DNA of 5,929 nucleotides from Paracoccaceae bacterium (lineage in GTDB: Bacteria; Pseudomonadota; Alphaproteobacteria; Rhodobacterales; Rhodobacteraceae), in assembly GCA_015485015.1 (NCBI GenBank), contig WFUK01000018.1, forward strand, positions 1 through 5,929, written 5' to 3'. The notes under the pieces are model-generated. The model did not search any database. It was not told where the DNA came from and worked only from the letters and a program-made list of their open reading frames with translations. Of this stretch, positions 1-5,662 are shown in pieces; position 1 is the stretch's first letter, and each line of letters begins with the position of its first letter. A program made the translations under genes and the position numbers.

Positions 1-445
1 GAAAAAGCGCCTGCCGGCAGATGTGTCGTCCCAACTGGAAACAGGGCCGTCGATCGAAAAAAGCATTGCCCCGCTGCGCAGTTTTGTCGCCGAGCCAATG
101 CGCTATGGCAATATGTTTTTGGCAGGAGATGCCGCCCATATCGTGCCACCCACCGGCGCGCGCGGGCTGAACTCGGCCGCTTCGGATATTTACTATCTCT
201 ACCACGCCATGCTTGATCATTACAAAAAAGGTGATGACACCGGGCTGGAAAACTACTCACAAAAAGCGCTGGCGCGGGTTTGGAAAGGCCAACGGTTTTC
301 TTGGTGGATGACGATGCTGCTGCACAACTTTCCCGAAACCACCGGATATGACAAAAAGCTGCAACAAACCGATCTCGATTATCTGCTTTCCTCTGATAGT
401 GCTATGAAATCATTGGCGGAAAACTATGTAGGATTGCCGTTTTAG
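1..445 (+). CDS. pobA: 4-hydroxybenzoate 3-monooxygenase, C-terminal part
   Basis: Flavoprotein that hydroxylates 4-hydroxybenzoate to protocatechuate with NADPH and O2, feeding the beta-ketoadipate pathway; cytoplasmic. Only the last 147 residues are inside the window (first full codon at 2), out of about 390 in the family; an internal GTG at 23 is not the true start. The visible part contains the second FAD-binding motif GDAAHIVPP (fragment residues 42-50), followed by TGARGLNSAASD, FSWWMT near residue 99, and the C-terminal ENYVGLP, whose Tyr corresponds to Tyr385 of the Pseudomonas enzyme. The position equivalent to Lys297 (TGAKG) is Arg here. The protein ends at GLPF and lacks the short acidic tail of the Pseudomonas protein. 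Identity is secure from these motifs. It runs towards argF (convergent), separated by a non-coding gap. Confidence 0.95.
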   Translation, partial: KKRLPADVSSQLETGPSIEKSIAPLRSFVAEPMRYGNMFLAGDAAHIVPPTGARGLNSAASDIYYLYHAMLDHYKKGDDTGLENYSQKALARVWKGQRFSWWMTMLLHNFPETTGYDKKLQQTDLDYLLSSDSAMKSLAENYVGLPF

Positions 446-647
446 GCCAAGGCCGATCATTCATCAAAGCGTCCGGACATATTCTCCTCATACCCTTTGG
501 CCGGCAAATTTATCCTGAAAAGCTTGCAAATTGCTGGATACGGCGGTTTTCGAGTTGGATTTTACTTGGGTTAGACGCCAACCTGTCTTGGAAATTGTGC
601 GTCAGAGGTATATAGGATGGAGATAGCAAACAAAAACCCGCCCACAC

Positions 648-695
648 GCGGCGCGTTTTCCGTCGCCCGGGCTGATAACACACCCCCCGCGCCGC
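648..695. repeat. Inverted repeat, 8-base arms (copy 1)
   Basis: Arms GCGGCGCG (648-655) and CGCGCCGC (688-695) are perfectly complementary, with 32 bases between them. On the minus strand the stem is followed about 11 bases later by five T residues, so it could take part in argF termination, but the loop is long and the T tract distant. The same arms with the same spacing occur again at 752-799. Confidence 0.5.
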
Positions 696-751
696 CCTTT
701 AGTCCAATCCCCTAGCGGCCTTGCCCTTGCCAAAAGCACAGCATTCAAACG

Positions 752-799
752 GCGGCGCGGGTGCAAAGCTGCAAAGCAAAACCACATCAAACGCGCCGC
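752..799. repeat. Inverted repeat, 8-base arms (copy 2), just after argF stop
   Basis: Arms GCGGCGCG (752-759) and CGCGCCGC (792-799), again with 32 bases between, begin 8 bases beyond the argF stop codon on the minus strand. The position suits a 3' hairpin of the argDF transcript, but there is no T tract directly after it. The loop sequence differs from that of copy 1, although a smaller stem can form inside it from GCTTTGC and GCAAAGC. Confidence 0.5.
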
Positions 800-806
800 T
801 ATCGTG

Positions 807-1733
807 CTATTTCCCCAAGCACCAGCGCATCACGGCTTTTTGGGCATGCAGGCGGTTTTCGGCCTCGTCCCAGATCACCGATTGCGGGCCGTCCATCACG
901 CTGGAGGTCACTTCCTCACCACGGTGCGCGGGCAGGCAGTGCATGAACAGAGCGTCAGGCTTGGCATGGGCCATAAGCGCATCATCCACCTGATAGGCGC
1001 GCAGCTGGTTATGGCGGCGCTCCTTGGTGGTTTGGCTGTCATGCATCGAAACCCACGTATCCGTCACCACGAGATCCGCGCCCTCGACCGCCTTTTGCGG
1101 GTTGCTCTCAAGCTCCACATTCACACCCTTTTCCCGCGCCCATGCCACAAAACCGGCCTCGGGTTGCAGGGTTTCGGGAGCGGAAATGGTGATATCAAAG
1201 CCGAATTGCCCAGCGGCATGAATGAGGCTGGCCACCACATTATTACCATCCCCCAGCCACACCACTTTTTTATCCCTGATCGAGCCGTGATGCTCCTCAT
1301 AGGTCAGCACATCGGCCATAATCTGGCAGGGATGCGTGCGGTTCGTCAGGCCGTTGATCACCGGCACCGTGGCATGCTCGGCCATTTCCAGCAGGGTGCT
1401 TTCTTCAAAGGTGCGGATCATGATCAAATCGACATATCGGCTAAGCACCCGCGCGGTATCGGCGATGGTTTCGCCGTGGCCAAGCTGCATATCCGAGCCG
1501 GACAGCACCATGGTTTGCCCGCCCATCTGGCGCACACCCACATCGAAGCTCACGCGGGTGCGGGTGGAGGGCTTTTCAAAGATCAGCGCAACCATGTGAT
1601 TGGCCAGCACAGCTTCCGCGTCCGGCGTGCCTTTGGGCAGGCCTTTGCGGGCGGTTTTGATGCGCTTGGCTTCAGAAATCATCCGGTGCAGGTCTGCGGG
1701 ATCCGTTTTGTGGATGTCTAGAAAGTGGTTCAT
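807..1733 (-). CDS. argF: Ornithine carbamoyltransferase
   Basis: Transfers the carbamoyl group of carbamoyl phosphate to ornithine, giving citrulline in arginine biosynthesis; a cytoplasmic trimer in the family. The 308 residues match the usual length. Visible motifs are the carbamoyl-phosphate loop PSTRTR (55-60), HPCQ (134-137), the nucleotide-fold-like stretch WLGDGNNV (159-166), DTWVSM (225-230) for ornithine binding, and [12 protein letters not shown] (264-275) with the active-site Cys266. The loop after DTWVSM reads [10 protein letters not shown], where many enterobacterial enzymes have GQE; I believe this is normal for Rhodobacterales homologues. The ATG start is set by the ATGA overlap with the argD stop and by AAAGGA 8 bases upstream, so the two genes are translationally coupled. 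Identity is very sure; argF versus argI is only naming. Confidence 0.97.
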   Translation of the reverse strand: MNHFLDIHKTDPADLHRMISEAKRIKTARKGLPKGTPDAEAVLANHMVALIFEKPSTRTRVSFDVGVRQMGGQTMVLSGSDMQLGHGETIADTARVLSRYVDLIMIRTFEESTLLEMAEHATVPVINGLTNRTHPCQIMADVLTYEEHHGSIRDKKVVWLGDGNNVVASLIHAAGQFGFDITISAPETLQPEAGFVAWAREKGVNVELESNPQKAVEGADLVVTDTWVSMHDSQTTKERRHNQLRAYQVDDALMAHAKPDALFMHCLPAHRGEEVTSSVMDGPQSVIWDEAENRLHAQKAVMRWCLGK

Positions 1734-2938
1734 GCCTGCAATCCTTTGTTATTTTCGCAATCCAGCTTCCGTTCCAGCGCCGCCGCCGCGCGGTCCAACC
1801 GCCAGACGGCCTCGTCCAGATCCTCGGTGGACATATTGAGCGGCGGCAAAAGGCGCACCACGTTATCCGAAGCGGGCACAACCATAACCTTTTCGTCATA
1901 GCCCGCATTGACCACATCCATCACCGGAACCTTGCAGCCCAGCGCCAGCATCAGGCCGCTGCCGCGCACAAAGGTAAATATATCCGGATGCCCGGCCACC
2001 AGCCCCTCCAACCCTTGGCGCAGATGGCCTGCGAGGCGGGACACGTCAATCAGGAAGCCGTCAGACGTAATTTCGTTCATCACCGCACAGCCCACGGCAC
2101 AAGCCAGCGGATTGCCACCATAGGTGGAGCCGTGGGTGCCGGCGACCATGCCCGATGCGGCTTCCTCGGTCGCCACACAGGCGCCAAGCGGAAAGCCCCC
2201 GCCGATGCCTTTGGCGATGGTCATGATATCGGGCGTGATCCCTGCCCATTCATGGGCAAAGAGCTTACCTGTGCGGCCCATACCGCACTGGATTTCATCC
2301 ATTATCAAAAGCAGGCCCTGCTCGTCACAAATCTCGCGCAAGGCTTTCAGACTGGCATCACCAAAGGGGCGAATGCCGCCTTCGCCTTGGATCGGCTCCA
2401 GCAAAATCGCCGCCGTTTCTGGCCCGATCACAGCCTTTGCTGCTTCAATGTCGTTAAACGGCACCTGCACAAAGCCCGGCAAAATCGGCCCGAAACCGTC
2501 GATCATCTTGGCCCCCTTGGAAGCGGCAATACCCGCGCTTGAGCGGCCATGAAAGGCCCCCTCGAAGGTGATGATCTCCACCCGCTCGGACTGGCCCTTG
2601 GCGCTGAAATACTTCCGCGCCATTTTTACCGCCAGTTCCATAGCTTCGGTGCCTGAATTGGTGAAAAACACCGTGTCGGCAAAACTATGCTCGACCAGCT
2701 TTTCCGCCAATGCCTCTTGGTTGGGGATCTCGTAAAGGTTGGACGTGTGCCATAATCGTCGGGCTTGCGCTTCCAATACGGCAACCAGCTTGGGATGGGC
2801 ATGGCCAAGGCTACAGGTGCCAATGCCGGCCCCCATATCCAGATACATCTCTCCAGCGTCGGTTTCTAGCCAAGGGCCCTGACCTTTCTTGAAAGAAAGC
2901 GGTGCCCGCGTATAGGTTGGCAATACGGGGCTTATCAC
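1730..2938 (-). CDS. argD: Acetylornithine aminotransferase (GTG start)
   Basis: PLP-dependent class III aminotransferase converting N-acetylglutamate semialdehyde and glutamate to N-acetylornithine; homologues often also act as succinyldiaminopimelate aminotransferase in lysine synthesis. The 402 residues are typical. Visible are SLGHAHP (43-49), the phosphate-binding TNSGTEAME (93-101), GAFHGRS (127-133), EPIQGEGG (181-188), [14 protein letters not shown] (211-224) with the PLP-ring Asp214, the Schiff-base Lys243 in [13 protein letters not shown], and [10 protein letters not shown] (270-279). The start is GTG at 2938, preceded by AAGGAG with an 8-base gap; no ATG nearby fits the family N-terminus. 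It is first in a two-gene argDF operon, transcribed away from the Sco operon. Other class III aminotransferases are possible in principle, but linkage to argF settles the assignment. Confidence 0.96.
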   Translation of the reverse strand: MISPVLPTYTRAPLSFKKGQGPWLETDAGEMYLDMGAGIGTCSLGHAHPKLVAVLEAQARRLWHTSNLYEIPNQEALAEKLVEHSFADTVFFTNSGTEAMELAVKMARKYFSAKGQSERVEIITFEGAFHGRSSAGIAASKGAKMIDGFGPILPGFVQVPFNDIEAAKAVIGPETAAILLEPIQGEGGIRPFGDASLKALREICDEQGLLLIMDEIQCGMGRTGKLFAHEWAGITPDIMTIAKGIGGGFPLGACVATEEAASGMVAGTHGSTYGGNPLACAVGCAVMNEITSDGFLIDVSRLAGHLRQGLEGLVAGHPDIFTFVRGSGLMLALGCKVPVMDVVNAGYDEKVMVVPASDNVVRLLPPLNMSTEDLDEAVWRLDRAAAALERKLDCENNKGLQA

Positions 2939-2966
2939 GTCCGTTACTCCTTATTAAAAGCATAAA

Positions 2967-2984
2967 GCGCCCAAAATCGGGCGC
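2967..2984 (-). promoter_or_regulatory. Terminator-like hairpin in the argD leader
   Basis: GCGCCC (2967-2972) and GGGCGC (2979-2984) form a perfect 6-base GC stem with a 6-base loop, GATTTT when read on the minus strand. It is followed by a T-rich stretch TTTATGCTTTTAA and then the argD ribosome binding site. A second, weaker stem (TGCC/GGCA, about 2995-3007) lies just upstream in the transcript. An attenuator or mRNA-stabilising element is possible. It could also be a plain leader hairpin, as the T run is interrupted. No leader peptide is recognised. Confidence 0.4.
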
Positions 2985-3075
2985 ATCACCCTCTTGCCGT
3001 AAAGGCAGGGGCGAGTCAACAAAACGATAGGGGCGCGCGCTTTGTCTCATCTGCGCCAGATTTGGGCTTTTACGG

Positions 3076-3104
3076 TTGACCCCCTTCCGGCCAGCGCCTA
3101 GTTT
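3076..3104 (+). promoter_or_regulatory. Candidate sigma-70-type promoter of the Sco operon
   Basis: TTGACC (3076-3081) matches five of six -35 consensus bases. A 17-base spacer separates it from TAGTTT (3099-3104), a weak -10 matching three of six. The predicted start would be near 3111, giving a short leader of about 35 bases before the ATG at 3146. A weak -10 is common in this group and in activator-dependent promoters. Position and spacing are good; no experimental support. Confidence 0.5.
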
Positions 3105-3120
3105 GTAACAGCTTTGTAAC
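3102..3120 (+). promoter_or_regulatory. Tandem TTTGTAAC repeat overlapping the -10, possible operator
   Basis: TTTGTAAC occurs at 3102-3109 and exactly again at 3113-3120, an 11-base period that places both copies on the same DNA face. Direct repeats with this spacing are typical of OmpR/PhoB-type response regulators, and the general form (7-base unit, 4-base gap) resembles a Pho box, although the bases agree only in part. Because it overlaps the -10 and the predicted start, a repressor role would fit the position. The regulator cannot be named. Confidence 0.4.
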
Positions 3121-3145
3121 ATGCGCAGAGAGGTCTCGAACCCCG

Positions 3146-3745
3146 ATGAAACTGAACCCGATAGCCAAGGTCTTATGGGCCGCTGTGGCGATATCCAGCG
3201 CTGGACTATTGGCCCTTTACCTAAGCAAACCCGAATTGTTTTTGTCCGATAATCCGGCGCAGGTCTCGATCACCGCCGATTTTGAGCTGACCAACCAATA
3301 TGGCGAGATCGCTCGCGATGAGGATTTCGCAGGCCAGTGGATGCTGATGTTCTTTGGTTACACCAACTGCCCCGATGTCTGCCCCACCACCATCGCCGAA
3401 ATGTCGGCCGTTATGGCGGGGCTGGGGGCGGATAGCGACAAGGTGCAGCCGATCATGGTAACCATCGATCCCGAGCGCGACACCCCCGAGGCGCTGGCCA
3501 CCTATCTCGATTTCTTCAGCCCCGGCCTTGTGGGCCTTACCGGCACGCCGGAGCAAATCTCCACCACCAGCAAAACCTTTAATGTTTTCTATGCCAAAGC
3601 GACGGATCCAGACGCGCCGGACGGCTATTCCATGGCCCATTCCTCGCATGTATTCCTGTTTAACCCCGATGGCGAATTTATCCGCCTTTACCGATACGGC
3701 ACCTCGGCCGAAGCCATTCTTGAAGACCTAGCCAACCGGATGTGA
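3146..3745 (+). CDS. Sco1/SenC/PrrC family protein (first copy)
   Basis: Membrane-anchored, periplasm-facing thioredoxin-fold protein that supplies copper to, or reduces the cysteines of, the CuA site of cytochrome c oxidase subunit II. The 199-residue length is typical. The N-terminus has one hydrophobic segment (about 8-26) serving as signal anchor. The copper-binding CxxxC is CPDVCP with Cys75 and Cys79, followed by VTIDPERDTPE (105-115). The third ligand is most likely His165 in YSMAHSSHVFLFNPDG; the Asp that usually precedes it is Ala here, and an extra His168 lies nearby. The ATG has GAGAGG 12 bases upstream, a rather long spacing. First gene of a three-gene operon with a PCuAC chaperone and a second Sco, which supports a copper-delivery role. 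The family is sure; copper chaperone versus thiol reductase is not resolved. Confidence 0.93.
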   Translation: MKLNPIAKVLWAAVAISSAGLLALYLSKPELFLSDNPAQVSITADFELTNQYGEIARDEDFAGQWMLMFFGYTNCPDVCPTTIAEMSAVMAGLGADSDKVQPIMVTIDPERDTPEALATYLDFFSPGLVGLTGTPEQISTTSKTFNVFYAKATDPDAPDGYSMAHSSHVFLFNPDGEFIRLYRYGTSAEAILEDLANRM

Positions 3746-3771
3746 TCTGCCAAAACCCCAAGGAACCCCAG

Positions 3772-4230
3772 ATGAAACGTCATTTTTTCGCCCTTTTCCT
3801 CGCCATCGCGGCCAGCTTTCCCAGCCTTGCTTTGGCAGACCAGCCAGGCATCACGGTCGAGCAACCATGGTCTCGCGCCTCGATCGGGGATAGCCGACCC
3901 GGAGCGGCCTATCTGGTTGTGCAAAATACCGGCACAGAGATCCGCGTTTTGACGGGGGTAGAAACTGATATGGCCATGATGCCGCAAATCCATCGCACCA
4001 CAACCGACGCAAACGGCGTTAGCCAGATGGCCCCCGCAGGCGAGATCGAAATCTTGGCGGGTGAAAGCCTGACCCTTGCGCCCGGCGGCTTGCATATCAT
4101 GCTGATGCGCCTGAACCAGCCGCTGGTTGAGGGCGAGAGCTATGCCCTGACGCTGGTGTTCAAAAACGGGCATAATGTCGATATTTCCGTGCCCATTCTG
4201 GGTGTGGCAGCGCGCGGTCCGGAAAATTGA
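3772..4230 (+). CDS. Periplasmic PCuAC-type copper chaperone
   Basis: Soluble periplasmic Cu(I)-binding protein that hands copper to Sco proteins or directly to the CuA site during cytochrome oxidase assembly. The mature part shows the complete PCuAC ligand pattern: His74, Met86, His108 and Met110, with 21 residues between Met86 and His108, as in the family signature H(M)X10MX21HXM; the optional second Met is Arg75. LAPGGLHIMLMRL (102-114) is the family hallmark. A signal peptide is evident (basic MKRH, hydrophobic to about 20, cleavage likely after ALA at 22). I chose the ATG at 3772 (152 residues) because it gives this signal peptide and has AAGGA 7 bases upstream. The in-frame GTG at 3742, overlapping the sco stop, would add 10 residues before it. 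Lies 26 bases after the first sco and overlaps the second. Known relatives are called PccA or PcuC. Confidence 0.92.
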   Translation: MKRHFFALFLAIAASFPSLALADQPGITVEQPWSRASIGDSRPGAAYLVVQNTGTEIRVLTGVETDMAMMPQIHRTTTDANGVSQMAPAGEIEILAGESLTLAPGGLHIMLMRLNQPLVEGESYALTLVFKNGHNVDISVPILGVAARGPEN

Positions 4231-4832
4231 TTTCTCGGCGGACGGTCGCGGGATATCTGGCTGGAAGCGTGGCGCTTGCGGGCGTTGTGCTGGCGATAGG
4301 CTGGTGGCAGGTCGATGGTCCTGGCGCCGCGCCCGCCGCACCGCTCCGCCCGTTGCCACTTTCGGAAATGTCGTTTTCCATGCAAGACCAAAACGGTGCC
4401 GAGGTCTCGCCCGGTGGGCTAATCGGCAAGCCCAGCCTTGTTTTCTTTGGCTATACCTTTTGCCCCGATGTATGCCCGACCACCCTATCCGATATCTCCA
4501 CATGGCTGACCGAGCTTGACGCGGGTGCCGAGCAGCTCAACGCGGTTTTCATCACCGTAGACCCCGCGCGCGATACCGTGGCGGCCATTGCGCAATATAT
4601 CGGATATTTCCACCCCGCCCTGCAAGGCTGGACCGGCAGCAAGGCCGAAACCGACCACGCCGTCGCCGATTTTCGCGCCAGCTATACGCTGGGCGAAGGG
4701 CCGGATTATGCGGTGGACCATACCAGCGGTGTATTTCTATTTCAGGCCGACGGGCGCTTTGCCGGCGTGATAGATCTGCACGAAGACCGCGCCCAGGCCG
4801 TTGCCAAGGTCGAGCGGCTTTTGCAGCCGTAA
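4227..4832 (+). CDS. Sco1/SenC family protein (second copy, TTG start)
   Basis: Second Sco-type protein for CuA copper loading or thiol reduction. 201 residues: a short basic start ISRR, one hydrophobic anchor (about 8-25), then a periplasmic thioredoxin-like domain with FFGYTFCPDVCPTT (Cys79, Cys83), VDPARDT (111-117) and the third ligand His165 in YAVDHTSGVFLF. Here the usual VDH context is intact, unlike in the first copy. The best start is TTG at 4227, overlapping the TGA of the chaperone gene by 3 bases (TTGA). No ATG or GTG nearby would keep the anchor; GGA at 4221-4223 sits very close. Translation is therefore probably coupled to the gene before. SRR followed by a hydrophobic stretch recalls a Tat signal, but an uncleaved anchor is more likely. 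Two divergent Sco proteins in one operon suggest division of labour. Confidence 0.92.
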   Translation: MISRRTVAGYLAGSVALAGVVLAIGWWQVDGPGAAPAAPLRPLPLSEMSFSMQDQNGAEVSPGGLIGKPSLVFFGYTFCPDVCPTTLSDISTWLTELDAGAEQLNAVFITVDPARDTVAAIAQYIGYFHPALQGWTGSKAETDHAVADFRASYTLGEGPDYAVDHTSGVFLFQADGRFAGVIDLHEDRAQAVAKVERLLQP

Positions 4833-4865
4833 ATTTAGCGCTATAATCCAGATAACACACTGATT

Positions 4866-4877
4866 TATCATATGATA
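4866..4877. repeat. Perfect 12-base palindrome
   Basis: TATCATATGATA reads the same on both strands. It lies in an AT-rich stretch 34 bases after the stop of the second sco gene and 5 bases before the large palindrome. It might be a protein-binding site or chance; another small palindrome, TAGCGCTA, is at 4836-4843. Confidence 0.4.
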
Positions 4878-4882
4878 TTTCG

Positions 4883-4928
4883 CCTCCAACTGACCTTACT
4901 AAACTGGTTTAGTAAGGTCAGTTGGAGG
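4883..4928. repeat. Near-perfect palindrome, 22-base arms with 2-base centre
   Basis: Arms 4883-4904 and 4907-4928 are exact reverse complements, separated only by TG. One wobble and one more pair (4881-4882 with 4929-4930) can extend it. The left arm begins CCTCCAACTGACC and ends TACTAAAC. It lies 50 bases after the sco operon, so it could act as a transcript-end hairpin. However, the stem is much longer than a normal intrinsic terminator and is followed by TGTTCGAATTTCC, not a T run. Two abutted terminal repeats of a mobile element, or a recombination site, are alternatives. I do not recognise the arm sequence. Confidence 0.8.
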
Positions 4929-4970
4929 TGTTCGAATTTCCTGTAATTTCGGCAAATAACAACCCGTGGC

Positions 4971-4999
4971 TAGACAATCCTTCCGCCGACCCATAGCGT
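4971..4999 (+). promoter_or_regulatory. Candidate promoter of the broken DMT gene
   Basis: TAGACA (4971-4976) matches five of six -35 bases and is separated by exactly 17 bases from TAGCGT (4994-4999), a weak -10. It lies 25 bases before the ATG at 5025, which has CTGGAG 6 bases upstream. The start signals of the transporter gene thus look preserved although its coding part is broken. Confidence 0.35.
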
Positions 5000-5024
5000 C
5001 TGTCCGCACCTGCTGGAGCCACCC

Positions 5025-5322
5025 ATGGAAAACCGGAAAATCTTGCTCACCGTTTTGGTGATGCTTCTGGCCAGCGCCTTGATCGCCGGCACCAGCCTGC
5101 TGGCCAAAGCCTTGGGCACCGCGGCCCTTGGCCCGGCGCTAACCCGTTTCAGATCACCGCAGGACGTTATGTATTTGCCCTCGCCGCGCTTTTACTCGCC
5201 ACCGCCATCCTGCCCCGCACTTCACCAAACCCGCGATCTGGCTGCATTTTGGCTGCGCCTCGGCGGGCTCATTTGGCGTCACCTGCATGTTTGCCGCTTC
5301 GGCGTTGATTCCGCTGCCTGAT
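5025..5322 (+). pseudogene. DMT/EamA-type transporter, 5' remnant with two frameshifts
   Basis: The ATG at 5025 with CTGGAG upstream opens a hydrophobic N-terminus, MENRKILLTVLVMLLASALI, followed by GTSLLAKALGT, as in the first helix of drug/metabolite (EamA) transporters. After about 5137 this frame turns to nonsense, and the family sequence continues in the -1 shifted frame (NPFQITAGRYVFALAALLLA). Near 5218 it shifts again to FTKPAIWLHFGCASAGSFG and FAASALIPLPD, ending at about 5322. Each shift fits loss of one base. Intact members have about 290-300 residues and ten helices, so only the first third is left. It is joined directly to phage-like sequence. The straight reading (98 residues to 5321) is not thought to be a real product. 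Substrate unknown. Sequencing errors could explain a frameshift but not the truncation. Confidence 0.75.
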
Positions 5323-5493
5323 CCAAAGCCATTCGGCGTCCAGCCTCTGGATGCGACTGCATTTCTGAAGAATAAGGTCAATGTGCCAACCGAGCGCTGG
5401 AACAGTATTTGGCAGGATATGCACGGGGCGGCCTTTATGGTGGCGGGCGCGCAGAAGTCGGCGTTGATTGAGGACTTTCATAATGCGGTAACA
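5323..5493 (+). pseudogene. Phage Mu F-like head morphogenesis protein, N-terminal fragment
   Basis: In the same frame as the last part of the transporter remnant, the sequence changes to PFGVQPLDATAFLKNKV, then NVPTERWNSIWQDMHGAAF and MVAGAQKSALIEDFHNAVTE. This strongly resembles the start of phage minor head (Mu gpF / SPP1 gp7-like) proteins of alphaproteobacterial prophages, which usually read like FxxKVNxPTxxWxDLxxxxHxRAFxVAGAxKxxLLxDFH. It has no start codon or ribosome binding site of its own. It stops matching at about 5493, where an IS-like end begins. The open frame runs on to 5592 but only through IS sequence. No other head gene is visible. This is a cut piece of a prophage; the left join lies somewhere in 5320-5332. 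Confidence 0.65.
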
Positions 5494-5640
5494 GAGGTGG
5501 TCCTAGATTTTCGACCATTTAGCAGCCAATTTAAGATGGATCATGGTTTCATTCAGGCTGCCAATCTCACGGGTTCTGTTTTTCTGTCATAGGCCTCGTC
5601 CGGCGTCAATATTCCATGGCGGGAGTGCGGGCGCTTGCAC
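5494..5640 (-). mobile_element. IS3-type element, 3' end with truncated transposase
   Basis: On the minus strand, one frame ending in TGA at 5555-5553 reads KRPHSRHGILTPDEAY and then DRKTEPVRLAA. RPHS-x-x-G-x-x-TPDEAY near the end of a protein is the typical C-terminus of IS3-family (rve integrase) transposases, and the LAA ending is common too. The stop is followed by about 55 non-coding bases ending GGACCACCTC, which looks like an IS terminal repeat and meets the phage fragment at about 5494-5498. Only about 30 codons remain of the usual 280 or so in the second reading frame, and the catalytic DDE residues are not present. The other end is missing; the left limit of the homology, about 5640-5662, is uncertain because the codons before RPHS are not clearly family-like. 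Confidence 0.6.
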
Positions 5641-5662
5641 GCCATACTTCTTCGACAGCTCC

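Larger units (their letters stand above)
446..806. other. Non-coding gap between convergent pobA and argF
   Basis: No convincing gene is seen in these 361 bases; the short reading frames have no ribosome binding site and low-complexity Arg-rich translations. As the meeting point of two convergent genes it would be expected to hold terminators. It carries two inverted repeats with identical 8-base arms, annotated separately. An 8-base palindrome GTCCGGAC lies at 471-478. A T5 tract (minus strand, 636-632) follows a short GC-rich potential stem, a weak terminator candidate for argF. I see no tRNA or recognisable structured RNA. Confidence 0.6.

Noticed and set aside
588..616. Promoter-like TTGGAA-N17-TATAGG on the + strand
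   Set aside because: No gene or recognisable RNA follows on that strand before argF, which runs the other way; too weak to call alone.
602..790. 62-residue minus-strand frame after argF
   Set aside because: Arg-rich composition, no ribosome binding site, in a region expected to hold 3' ends.
804..1721. 305-residue open frame opposite argF on the + strand
   Set aside because: It is the antisense shadow of argF, His/Gly-rich without any recognisable domain; the argF frame has all family motifs.
2991..3019. argD promoter with TTGACT as -35 (minus strand, 3019-3014)
   Set aside because: At 17-base spacing the -10 would read CAAGAG, and neighbouring spacings are no better.
2811..3122. 103-residue minus-strand frame across the argD start and the intergenic region
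   Set aside because: It overlaps the argD N-terminus in another frame, lacks a ribosome binding site and resembles no protein.
3688..4503. 271-residue minus-strand frame across the copper operon
   Set aside because: Its translation has no family-like pattern and lies antisense to three well-supported genes; high GC keeps such frames open.
4883..4928. Ordinary Rho-independent terminator for the sco operon
   Set aside because: The stem is about twice the usual length and no T run follows; kept as a repeat with termination as one option.
5287..5592. 101-residue open frame as one intact small protein
   Set aside because: Its three parts match a transporter, a phage head protein and the antisense of an IS end, and it has no ribosome binding site; it is a chance fusion of remnants.
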